Position numbers and translations under genes: made by a program
Origin: Atkinsonella hypoxylon
Taxonomy: Eukaryota; Ascomycota; Sordariomycetes; Hypocreales; Clavicipitaceae
NCBI GenBank assembly: GCA_000729835.1
Contig: JFHB01000126.1
Span: 1 to 64,000, forward strand
Direction: 5' to 3'
DNA: 64,000 nt
Shown here: in pieces, positions 25,532 to 34,445 of the stretch
How the letters are laid out: the number at the start of each line of letters is the position of its first letter
How positions within the stretch are numbered: the first letter of the stretch is position 1
The notes under the pieces: generated by a model
Seen by the model: only the letters and a program-made list of their open reading frames with translations
Told to the model about the DNA's origin: nothing
Database searches by the model: none

Positions 25532-27682
25532 ATGTCCAGTCTGGGGCCTTCTGGCTCCAATCCTCATGCCGGCTTGAACTTCTCGCAGGCTGGCCTACGA
25601 CGAAGCGCTGGATTTCCTCCAACTCACCCAAGCCAGCACCAGCACCAGCCGAATAAACAATCACCTGCACCTCATGCTGCTTCGCCATACCAACCGCAGG
25701 GCTATACGTCGCAGCAGCCGCCAGGCTCATACCCTGCACACCTCTTTGCTTCGCCGGTAAACCCAAATATCCCTAACGGTCATGCATCGTCTCGAACTCA
25801 AAATCCACATGTTCCGCCAAGTGCTCTCAGCGTCCAGCAGCGGCGGGCAGCGGCACCGTCGAGGCAGCAAATGCCTCCTCAGCCAAACCCGCCTCCGATG
25901 ATGTTCCCCGGATCTATGAGTCAATCTGTGCAACATGACCCTATCTTGTCCCATCAACACCAGCAACAGCAACATCCGTCTCATCAAGGCCACCAGGCGC
26001 ATCAGGCACACCCAGCCCATCCGAGCCATCAGCAGCATCAATCTCTCCCTCAACAACAGAGTCATCACCAGCAACACCCGGGCCACCCGACCCATCAACA
26101 TCAACAGCATGTGCCACATTCTGCCCATCAAGGCCATACTGGCCATCCTGGTCATCCAAGCCGCCAGACTGTTCAACCTCATCAGCCTCATGGTCGCTCA
26201 CAGCAGTCTACACCGCAGCAGCAACCTCAACAACCACCGCAACAGCAGCAACAAGCTCAGCAGCAACAGCCGCAAGCTCAGCTTACTCCACAGTCAACGG
26301 CTCAGCAATCGACTCCTCAACCATCCCAGCAGCAAATTCCTCAACAGCAGCAACTGCAGCAGCAACATCAGCACCAGCATCAGCACCAGCACCAGCATCA
26401 GCAGCCACAGCATCAGCAGCCACAGCATCAGCAGCAGCAGCATCAGCAACACCAGCAGCAGCAACAGCAACAGCAACAACACCAGCAGCAACAGCATCAT
26501 CATCAACAACAACACCAGCAGCAGCAGCAGCAGCAGCAACATCAACAGCATCAGCAGCATCAACAACAGCAACCGCAACCGCAGCCACAGCAGCCGCAAC
26601 AAGTTCAGCAAGTTCAACAAGTCAGTCAAGTGCAAGCCTCTCCTCAGCAGCCTGCCGCGAACATCCCTCAACCACAGAACAATCATGCGAGCAATGAAAT
26701 GGATGTTGATGGTCATCAAGACGGGGACACGGAGGTCAATGGGATTGATTCAAAGCTTCTGAGTCCTTCTTACATCCCATCACAACCCATGGGCGAGATG
26801 ATGTCTCCCCCCCCTGAAGGAGGCAGCTACCCTACTTTGGAAGCTGTTCAGAAAGCCGTTCTGCGATATTGTACCTCAGTTGGCTACGCTATCGTGATTG
26901 GCCGCTCTAAAAAGACAGTGCCCGGCTTGAAGAAGGTTCTCTTCGTCTGCGATCGTGCTGGAAAACCGCCAAGTCGTGTCAGTCCCGAGTCCCGAAAACG
27001 CAAGACTTCGTCTCGGAAATGTGATTGTCCATTTGGCTTCTTTGCCATTGAGCAAAGGACACAGTGGACAATTCGATACCGGCCTGATCCTGCACATCTA
27101 CATCACAATCACGGACCAAGTGAGAGTCCTTCCAATCATCCTGCCGCTCGGAAACTGGACAGCAAAATGGTAGCCGCCGTCAAGCAACTCAAGGAGAATG
27201 GTACGCAAAAGCCACGGAAAGGTCAAAAGTCCACCACCAAAAGTTCTTCTGCTGACCATATCGCAGGCGCAGGTGTAACTGAAACACTTAGCATTTTGCA
27301 AAACGAAAATCCGGACTGTCATCTACTTCCAAGGGATATTTACAACGCCAGGGCGGCCATTAACCGGAATCCGCAGAAGGTGGCAACCGGATTGGCTGAG
27401 AACAGGCCGGCCATCTATACAAAACCTCAACAATCCCCAGAGGATAGAATCCGGGCCGATCTTCGGCGAGAGCTGGCTAAAGCTAAATCTGACTTTGAGA
27501 AGATGGAGGAAGAGAAACAGAAAGAGATTGATGCCCTCAAAACTCAGCTGGCAGAGAAGGAGAAGCTCATCAAGCGGTTTGAAATGTTCATTGACATATG
27601 CAACGAAAGAGTCATGGTTCAGCGAGAGAGGTTGGCGGGCACGGACGGTGTTCCGGCATTGGGCAGTAACCCAGGACCATAG
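25532..27682 (+). CDS. FAR1-like zinc-binding domain protein with long Gln/His-rich region
   Basis: A single-exon gene for 716 aa. Residues 1-150 are Pro/Gln/Ser-rich. Residues about 150-370 are built almost only of Gln and His with some Pro, encoded by CAG/CAA/CAT runs. Residues about 432-530 form a compact domain with the order expected of the FAR1/WRKY-GCM1 zinc fold: a helix (LEAVQKAVLRYCTSVGYAIV), a basic VLFVCDRAGK strand, a basic patch (SRKRKTSSRKCDCPFGF) and the ligands C, C, then HLHHNH. The same domain occurs in Mutator-like transposases and in transcription factors derived from them. Here no transposase catalytic domain follows. Instead there is a short basic middle part and a C-terminal coiled coil (about residues 635-700, RRELAKAKSDFEKMEEEKQK) that could dimerise. 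I infer a DNA-binding regulator, probably domesticated from a transposon. Confidence 0.85.
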   Translation: MSSLGPSGSNPHAGLNFSQAGLRRSAGFPPTHPSQHQHQPNKQSPAPHAASPYQPQGYTSQQPPGSYPAHLFASPVNPNIPNGHASSRTQNPHVPPSALSVQQRRAAAPSRQQMPPQPNPPPMMFPGSMSQSVQHDPILSHQHQQQQHPSHQGHQAHQAHPAHPSHQQHQSLPQQQSHHQQHPGHPTHQHQQHVPHSAHQGHTGHPGHPSRQTVQPHQPHGRSQQSTPQQQPQQPPQQQQQAQQQQPQAQLTPQSTAQQSTPQPSQQQIPQQQQLQQQHQHQHQHQHQHQQPQHQQPQHQQQQHQQHQQQQQQQQQHQQQQHHHQQQHQQQQQQQQHQQHQQHQQQQPQPQPQQPQQVQQVQQVSQVQASPQQPAANIPQPQNNHASNEMDVDGHQDGDTEVNGIDSKLLSPSYIPSQPMGEMMSPPPEGGSYPTLEAVQKAVLRYCTSVGYAIVIGRSKKTVPGLKKVLFVCDRAGKPPSRVSPESRKRKTSSRKCDCPFGFFAIEQRTQWTIRYRPDPAHLHHNHGPSESPSNHPAARKLDSKMVAAVKQLKENGTQKPRKGQKSTTKSSSADHIAGAGVTETLSILQNENPDCHLLPRDIYNARAAINRNPQKVATGLAENRPAIYTKPQQSPEDRIRADLRRELAKAKSDFEKMEEEKQKEIDALKTQLAEKEKLIKRFEMFIDICNERVMVQRERLAGTDGVPALGSNPGP
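26010..26640 (+). repeat. CAG/CAA/CAT-rich coding repeat (poly-Gln/His)
   Basis: Over 600 bp inside the FAR1-like gene are dominated by CAG, CAA and CAT/CAC codons, densest at 26340-26600. The mix of CAG and CAA means it is not a pure slippage tract, yet length variation between strains is likely. Confidence 0.9.
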
Positions 27683-28803
27683 GATCTTGGGTGCCTGATG
27701 ATGCTTTCTGTTTTGTCGTTGTTAGCAGTGCTGATCTGCCAAAACATGTCCATTTGTGGAGTGATGCGTGGGTTGAGTTTAAGGTGTCTTATGGATGAGG
27801 GAGGCGTTCTCTCTGGTACGGCTGGCCTTTTCCAGGAATACGTTATGTTTGGCTTTGTGTCTATCAGCGGAAGCTCGGATGTCATGGTTATGAACTTGTG
27901 CGAAAATAAGACTGGTTGGTTGCCTGAAGCTGGTGGACGACAGTTGTAGACTTGCATTCTTTTACTTGATGAGGGTATTATGTTTCTCAGATATGCCTAC
28001 GATATCTGGCAAATTCCACTTTTCTGCATTGCATACCTACGTTGCAGCCAGTATATCGCGACTCTCGAAGTCGAGGAGGTGCTTCTACGTAGAAATTGTT
28101 GTGCAAATTGTGCAAAGGTACTGCCGGAACGATAGTTAGCCCTGACAGCTATACAATCGATCTACAACCCAACTGCGCGGCGGCTGCAACAGCGTTGGCA
28201 ACAAGGGTCTCTACAAATCTAACCTTCAATCGTTCAACTTGGAGCCAATAGTTTTGTCCCGTAAGAGTCTGTTGAGCTGTTTGTAAGCTCCATGATCTCC
28301 TTACGAACCGTAAGACTTACACCTCCGTACCGATCCACGAGTTGAAGCCCAATTGAAATAGCTGCATCTAGGGTACATGCCGCACCTTTATTTGATACCC
28401 CCTATAGGAGAAGTACTGAAGGTGCAGAGAGGTCCATTATGGGTTCTCTAACTACCTATACTACTTGTAGGTACCTATCTACTAGCTAAGTAGATAGGTA
28501 GCCTACGGGAACATTCTACCAAGTTACATAGCACCTTGAGACCTTGAAAGAAAAGTACATATGAGGAAGCTGTTCAGCTAGTCTGTTATTACTAGTACTA
28601 GCTTAAAAGCCGTATGTGTCGACCCCTTGTTGTCAGATTGGGATTGACAGGGGATGCCACATTGTTGCGAGTGGGCATAGACTCTTTGACTCTTTGAATC
28701 TTGACATCTTTGTGACTATTCGAAAGCTTTGGCACTTATTGATACGTTGAAATCGACCTTTTGACGCTTCATACCATTTGATCTTCGCACGCGCTAGCGA
28801 ACG
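27683..28803. other. Intergenic: left edge of the repeat-rich island
   Basis: No gene seen. The first 300 bp are probably the 3' UTR of the FAR1-like gene. A palindrome-rich TAGGTACCTATCTACTAG segment occurs near 28458-28500. From here to about 37.2 kb gene density falls and short repeats become common. Confidence 0.5.
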
Positions 28804-28956
28804 ATGGCATTTTCCGACAAAGTATCTCGAACCGAGCCGAACCAGCTTGCATTGACCGCTGGCACACGCGACTTCGTCGTGATCCCATTTACGTGTGGGC
28901 TTGTAGGGTCAATCGGGGGGGGTTTGGTTTTGGGTCGACAACATTACCTTAGGTAG
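28804..28956 (+). CDS. Short ORF of 50 codons, possible 5' fragment of a lost gene
   Basis: ATG at 28804, stop at 28954-28956. The translation MAFSDKVSRTEPNQLALTAG is followed by a hydrophobic glycine-zipper-like segment (GLVGSIGGGLVLG) and ends at QHYLR. It looks more like a real N-terminus than a chance frame: a balanced composition, an amphipathic start and one membrane-type helix. I recall a Sordariomycete family of small, probably mitochondrial proteins with a similar DAGIRDFVVIP-like start, but cannot confirm it. DNA after the stop does not look coding, so this could be a truncated relic, or exon 1 of a gene with a donor at the terminal AGGTAGGG. Confidence 0.3.
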   Translation: MAFSDKVSRTEPNQLALTAGTRDFVVIPFTCGLVGSIGGGLVLGRQHYLR

Positions 28957-29395
28957 GGAGGAATCAAGCAGTTAGCTGCTGCTAGAAGTTATTCAAAGTT
29001 GTTGTTAAATACGCTAGTATAGCTAGTACCTCTGCGTCTAATCCACAGGAGGAAAACCTGACTAGGTTGCCCTAGTTGGATGAAAAACCTCCTATGCTAC
29101 CTAAATACATCATCTAAAATAGTTCTCTACTATAAACACCGGCTCCTAGTTCTCTACCTTCCTCCTAGTATTTCAACCTTCTAGCTTCCCACACCTTCTA
29201 GCTACCCTTCCAACAACCCTTATAATAGCTTCTACACTTCCCTATTTCCAGCATCTTCTAATCTTCTAACCTAGTTGCATTATAGCGACTACTTGTCGGT
29301 ATTAGAGCCTCTTGATATATGCAGCAACAGCTGCAGCTAGGTAGGATGCGCGATGTGCCTTTAAATGCGGCCATTTTGATTGGCTAGATTAGTGG
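28957..29395. other. AT-rich non-coding stretch
   Basis: No gene seen. It is rich in CTAG, TTCTA and CTTC words, with many stops in all frames, as expected of decayed repeat DNA. Confidence 0.4.
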
Positions 29396-29650
29396 GTCGG
29401 TCAGCGGGCTGAGCAGGCGACACGTGCCCACAAGCGACATGTCACGTGTGGAGGAGGATATCGTACCCTTGTGTGCGCACAACGGTTGCACTTGTTTTTC
29501 TCCTTTCCTCTCTATCTTCGTTGACGGCTGATCAAATTGCGTCAGAGGATCAGTCGTATCATGCACAGATGCAGGCGAGATTCCTAGCCGGCAGAGCAGA
29601 AGAGGAGGCTAATCATTGCCGGCCTGCGCAACGCCCGATCGGGTATAGCT
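29396..29650 (+). pseudogene. Broken N-terminal copy of the HELCH family gene with attached E-box repeat
   Basis: Two parts are fused. Positions about 29418-29492 match the 159-bp repeat at 36077-36235 and its downstream flank (shared run GGAGGAGGATATCGT, then CCCTTGTGTG). Positions about 29527-29606 match codons 18-41 of the intact gene (ADQIASE...AQMQARFLAGR) with high identity. The copy then turns into unrelated sequence and stops at 29648. It lacks everything after the first exon's start, so it cannot make the family protein. Confidence 0.7.
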
Positions 29651-30285
29651 AAGGGAGCTGGACCCACTATAAAATTGATCTTGATTGGTTAGACTGTGTG
29701 GGAGTCACGTGAACCGGCCGGCTCGGGAGAGATGTAACTTACCTAGCGATAAGACTGGATGAGCTTGACCTTCGGCGGGCATATGTAGCCGCCTCATTCG
29801 CACTACCGCATAGGTATCTCGCTTGCATCTGCGCATGGTAGGACTGTCCTCTGAGGCAATCTAATCAGCCTAATCTCTCCACTGGTTTGTGGCAGATCTT
29901 GCACGATGTCCCCATTTCATGGTGCAAGATGCGAGATAGTGTCCGAAGGTGGGCAGACGTCTTTGGAGGAACCAGAAAAACAGAGATATAGTAATCAATT
30001 CTTAACCATTCAAAGAGAAGTGATGAGAATGTGCAGTAATTCTGTTTAAGAGATCATGTAGGCTACAGGTTTATATAAGATATTTCAGGCCTGTCCGTAC
30101 AGTAACATTATTCACAGTGGTAGACCGAAATCTGCTGTAGCCGCCATGGCATTTGCACAACAGTTTCAAGTTCTCCTGGTATATTGTTTAAGCGCCTGTG
30201 TTATACGCCCTAGCTTGTCTCAGGTAAATCTGCATGAGCGACCTGCTCTGGTGGGAGGCTACTCATGCGACAACCCTGTTCCTGT
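29651..30285 (-). pseudogene. Inverted, RIP-like copy of the HELCH gene promoter and N-terminus
   Basis: Read on the minus strand, 30285-29921 matches the upstream region of the intact gene (33.9-34.44 kb). For example TTGTTTAAGCGC and GTCTCAGGTAAA are shared, as is the TTATATAAG box. 29920-29719 matches its first exon. The start codon is kept: 29920 reads ATGAAATGGGGACATCG where the live gene reads ATGGGTTGGGGACGTCG. Two early codons, CAG and CAA, have become TAG stops, both within CpA contexts, and later indels break the frame. The copy ends after the match to codons 43-58. It lacks about 200 bp of the live gene's leader, including the 21-bp triple repeat. Confidence 0.72.
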
Positions 30286-30422
30286 AGAAGAAAACTCTTC
30301 CTAGCATTATTCATGTCTACTGGGTGCACGAGCAGGCATAGTAAATTGTGCTAATTGGCTACCTGCGACGGCTTTCTCAACTATGTAGGGTGGTAGAAAG
30401 GTGACGCCAATGATACAAAACT

Positions 30423-30700
30423 TGAAGCCATCAGAAGAGCAGCTCTACGCCGCGGAAACCCATAGCATGTCAGGTGAGCTGTAGACTATATGTCCCGCTG
30501 TCTAGTGCCCACTCTACAAGGGCCGTCCTTATCTCATTATTGTGCTTTCAATCATATTTAGGAAAGGGGAACTTTACCTAAGGCAGAGCTGCCTGAGTAA
30601 GAAGAGGTATAGCTTCCCGCTTTACCTATTTACAGTGAAATTAATAACACAATTGTCTTATAAATATAGTAAATTCTAATAATAGTTCTTATAGACCGAA
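30423..30700 (+). repeat. Diverged direct repeat, copy 1
   Basis: Shares with copy 2 (33061-33545) the blocks GGTGAGCTGTAGACT, GCTTCCCGCTTTACCT and GTGAAATT.ATAA, in the same order and orientation. It lies upstream of the first HExxH-family gene, as copy 2 lies upstream of the second. Confidence 0.7.
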
Positions 30701-30780
30701 TCGCCCCGATCCGCAGCACCCCCCCTAGGCAAGGCAATCCTAGCTGTGGTTGGCGCTGTGCTATCGCCCGACTTTTTGGA

Positions 30781-30807
30781 CCTGACCTGACCTGACCTGA
30801 CCTGACC
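30781..30807. repeat. (CCTGA)5 tandem repeat
   Basis: Five perfect CCTGA units followed by CC. It sits between the diverged repeat and the promoter of the 31.1-kb gene. Confidence 0.9.
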
Positions 30808-31081
30808 AAACTGTGGGGCGGGCAGCTGCTACGGAATAGAGGACTCACGTGTTTTGGCAGGAAGTCTCCACAAGCACGTGATCTGACGTGTGTGGCCTGG
30901 TTATAAATAGGTGTTGTAGTCACAATGACGACCGTGGCGTGACACATTTCTTGCCACCTCCCGCGCTTTGTCTTTCAATCGAGGCATTCAGGCACACATT
31001 GCATTCCTTTTCCCTACACCACAGTATCCCACTCCTACAAGAGCCTTTTGTTAGAATCCGCCATCAGCAGCTCAAGCATAC

Positions 31082-32311
31082 ATGATGCATGTTCCACATG
31101 ATTTCCCACCAAAGGCCGCTGTATCCGTTCTGGATCAGAATCACTACAAGGCATTTGAAAAATCACTCTCGCGGGTACTGTCGACAGACTTAGCGGAATT
31201 CACCATGGCTCAGCTAGTTGATGGTCTTCCCACCAAAGACGTCTATCTGAGTGGCCATGGTACCGCAAACTTGGGCGGCCATCCTATCCGCGATCATAAA
31301 GAGCTCTGTGATGGCGCATTAGAACGAACCAGAAAGTTCCGCTCCGAATTCGACATTTCAGTTCTGAGCTTGAAATCATCAGTGAGTGTTCGCTTTGCCC
31401 CATCCACACCGCAGTACATGCCTCATTAACATGAAATGTGATAGACGATTCGCTCGTTTCAAAACTGCGCTCCCAGTAGCCGAGAATTTGACTTACGGCT
31501 TCTTGAATTACTCGCAGAAGCTGTTCATACAATAGCAGTCTATCTTTTCAACTTGGAAGAAAAATCTCATAACGGTGACATTGAGACGGTCGTGCAATAC
31601 CGCGAACCAGACGAAACAGTTGAGATTTTTCCGGGGGACTTTGTGACGTACAAGTCGAACCAGGTCCCATTTCCCACTATGTTCACACATGTTGATTACA
31701 TCTGGTCCGAGCAGTATCCAAATGGGCTCGCTGATGTGGCTGGATACTGGGCTGAAGACCGGATATTTGGCGGCGTTCTTCTCTTTGACAGAGGAGCGTC
31801 AGGCGAAGAGGTAAGTGTAACAACCAACAAAGCGCTGCTTAACAATTATTAACGTAGCCTGTAGTGCAAAGACGTATTTCTTCACTCAAACCGTCGTCTG
31901 TGGACTGTGAGAGTATGGAGCCTTACAGAGTCGCAGTTTAAGCACTTGATGGACTTTCTTAAGGACTCTCCTGATATTGCGTCGCCATTCCCCCTCGCCG
32001 TCGACGAAGACAACACTCATCGCTTCGATACCTACGATGCTATGAAACTGCACAATATTTACCGGGACCCCTGGGAAAGAAAGCTTCCCAAAACCAAAAA
32101 CTTGGAAAATATCAGAATGAACACGTTTGATTATCCTGAGCTTAAGGCCTTTTTTCGTTACATCGAGAAGATTGAACCAACTCCGATTTCAGTAGATCTA
32201 AGGGATCCTTATGCTGCATGGCCCAGCGATGCCAATAACAAAAAAGTAACACAGAACAGCCATGAAAAGGCAAACGACGGTGAATCTGCACATTCATATT
32301 CCAATGTTTGA
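31082..32311 (+). CDS. Unknown protein, paralogue of the HELCH family lacking the first zinc His
   Basis: Three exons: 31082-31381, 31445-31810 and 31865-32311. Introns are 63 bp (GTGAGT...ATAG) and 54 bp (GTAAGT...TGTAG), both phase 0. The product is 370 aa with no signal peptide or membrane segment. A distant but ordered likeness to the gene at 34446 is visible: the first intron sits 20-40 residues before the motif helix in both; LLAEAVHTIAVYLFN (residues 122-136) lines up with MAHELCHVFTSYLLY; and YWAEDRIFGG lines up with FWESRMFGG. The HExxH motif here reads AEAVH, so the first metal ligand is Ala and hydrolytic activity seems unlikely. The N-terminal 100 residues and the C-terminal third, with many acidic and aromatic residues, resemble nothing I know. 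It could be a regulatory or diverged paralogue. Confidence 0.75.
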
Positions 32312-33060
32312 TTATAAGTGTTTGAAGTCGGTGGAAGACAAGGGTCACAGAAGTTCACGCTTTTCTATGTATACAAATATTTATTAGTTTTATGACGATA
32401 GGAAATGCATTTATTTGCGGCAGAAAATCTTCTACTCCCAATGTTCTAAATGGCCTTGATTCATACATTCTAGTTGCCAAGCCGTGTGGCCCGCCCCAAT
32501 GGTGGTGATGAAGAGGGGACAGGAAGAGGGGAGGCATAGTTAGTGTCTTCTGACGATTGAATCACAGGAGACGGGGCAGACGAGACGGGGCAGACGGGGA
32601 GAGGAAGGGAGGGAGCCGCGGAGCCGTGCTGGCGATAACGCTCCTTAATGGGCCTTGCAATGTTATTGTCAAGACCCGGTCACTGCAGGCCCCCTGTGCC
32701 GTGCGTGCTACCCGACGAGCACGCTGATTGGTGGAAATGGGGTCGAATAGATAGTTGGCCCGAGCCCCTTTGGCTCCACACCACCGCACCATCTACATCT
32801 TCACGCATCGCCCCCGTTTTGATTGCTTCAATTCAATCAAGTCATCCAACAGCAACCAGTACGCACTAGTGCATACGCATACGCATACTCATTCTCTTGG
32901 TCCTCCCAACAGTTACTTCAAGGTCATCGTTTACATCTTTTCCTAATCTCTTATACTTTTTTTTTTCTGGTGATAATGCTACTTGAACTTTCCCTATTTT
33001 TTGAGATTATATGTGTGTGTGCTAAGGGATAACAAATCCTGAACTCGGGTAGCGCCTGAG

Positions 33061-33545
33061 GGCATTCAGAAGAGCAGGTCTGCGCCACAGAGATCCACAG
33101 CAGGTCCGGTGAGCTGTAGACTTTGTGGGCTTGCTGGTTGGTTCACACTTCTGGATGTCCATTGGCCACAGCAGGCGCCAGGTTAATCGTTTTAGCATCT
33201 GAGCGCTGAATGTGTCAATGTTTGCTGGCTGCATATGCAGCTGCGTGGGACTAGCAAGTGGTAAGGGGGACGGGATAGGCAATGTCATCCGGCCTGCTGC
33301 CTAACTACCTAACTACCTAACTACTCTTAGAGAGGAGGGCTGTCCTTACCTTGACCGCGCATCCCCTTTAACAGTTATGACGTTATACTCAGGAAGGGGG
33401 AAGGAGGAACTTTACCCAAGGCTGCCTTTGTATAAGACTCTAGTAGGTAGAGGTGTAGCTTCCCGCTTTACCTCTTTGACGTGAAATTGATAATATGGTT
33501 GTCTTGTAGGGATGGCAATTTCCAATAGTTCTAATAAACCCATCT
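33061..33545 (+). repeat. Diverged direct repeat, copy 2
   Basis: Same order of blocks as copy 1 at 30423-30700, with about 200 bp of extra sequence between the first and second blocks. It is part of the duplicated 5' flank of the family genes. Confidence 0.65.
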
Positions 33546-33690
33546 AGCTATTAGTTATTAGACTTGAAGTATACAAAGCAGGAGGTGACCATTCTGCGAT
33601 GAGGAGAGACAAGCGCCGCAGGTCCCCCATGACAGGGCCCGTGGAGGAAATCGAGACCGTTCATGTTGCCATAGGCGTGGAGCAAGCTTT

Positions 33691-33730
33691 AGCTACCTAC
33701 CTACCTAGGTAGGTAGGTAGGTAGGTAGCT
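33691..33730. repeat. CTACCTACC / GGTAGGTAG palindrome centred on CCTAGG
   Basis: Left arm AGCTACCTACCTACCT and right arm AGGTAGGTAGGTAGCT form a 16-bp stem. Shorter versions of the same palindrome recur in many intergenic regions of the window. Confidence 0.85.
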
Positions 33731-33899
33731 TAACTACACAGTTTATGTACCTAGGCTGTAGAAATGAAGGTCTGTACCAAAGGTCTAGATCGACCTTGCA
33801 GAAATGTCAAGGTTGAGCGAGGTACTGTAGTATGCATTTGCGGTAAGCCAGAGGGGGTAATCCTAGGTAGTTATTCCTAGGTCAAAGAAGTCGAGCAGG

Positions 33900-34125
33900 C
33901 GGCTGAGCCAACCACACGAGAGCAGGTTGCTTTACCTGAGACACGCTAGGACTTAGTCTAAGCGCTTAAACAATACATGTATTCCGTATACCTATAGAGC
34001 CTGTCTGAAACGTTACGTTTGTGGGCGGCTGCAGCTGATGTTGGGCTACCCATGTGGATGATGTTATTGTACAGACAGGTTTGGAACATCTTATATAACT
34101 CTGTAGCCAGACGGTTTCTTGACCA
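33900..34125. promoter_or_regulatory. Promoter region of the HELCH gene (inverted copy at 30.06-30.28 kb)
   Basis: It contains the only clear TATA-like box upstream of the gene (CTTATATAACT at 34090-34100), about 350 bp before the ATG. The whole stretch has an inverted, diverged copy at 30060-30285 in front of a dead gene copy, so promoter and gene were copied together. Confidence 0.5.
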
Positions 34126-34337
34126 GCATTACTGCAGACATCCTCATCACTTTTATCGACCGGTTTAAAATTAACTTCTACCCCTATTTTTCTCTATCCC
34201 AAGGTGCTACGTGGCGTGCGCGGCAGTCCAAGTACATGTGACGTGGGCGAAGAGCTTACAAGTCTGGCTGGCACCTTCCTTCGGAACTTTCGGTCTGTTG
34301 GGACAGCGTGCACACCTTCGCACTTTCTACCAGACAT

Positions 34338-34400
34338 CTGTTCACTCCAAACACACTTCTGTTCACTCCAAACTCACATCTGTTCACTCCAAACACGCTT
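34338..34400 (+). repeat. Three 21-bp tandem repeats in the leader of the HELCH gene
   Basis: Units at 34338, 34359 and 34380 each begin CTGTTCACTCCAAAC and differ at one to three bases. They are in frame with the gene and would encode LFTPNTL-like units if an upstream start were used, but the inverted copy lacks them, so they are probably leader sequence. Confidence 0.85.
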
Positions 34401-34445
34401 GCTCAACCACCTCGCAAATTCGGACACTATTTCGCACCTTTCATC

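Larger units (their letters stand above)
30286..31081. other. 5' flank of the 31.1-kb gene
   Basis: No gene seen. Positions about 30423-30700 are a diverged direct copy of 33061-33545 (see the repeat entry). CACGTG sites occur at 30847 and 30876, and a likely TATA element (TTATAAATAG) at 30900-30909, about 180 bp before the start codon at 31082. Confidence 0.5.
32312..33890. other. Intergenic between the two HExxH-family genes
   Basis: No gene seen. It contains the diverged direct repeat copy 2 (33061-33545), purine-rich GACGGGGCAGACG repeats near 32568-32600, a T run near 32950 and the CCTAGG palindrome at 33691-33730. Confidence 0.5.

Noticed and set aside
26294..26719. Long antisense frames rich in Leu/Val/Ala opposite the poly-Gln region.
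   Set aside because: They are shadows of CAG/CAA repeats read on the other strand.
34308..34445. Upstream in-frame start for the HELCH gene, adding LFTPN repeats.
   Set aside because: The diverged inverted copy lacks this part but keeps an ATG at the position of 34446, so the shorter protein is preferred.
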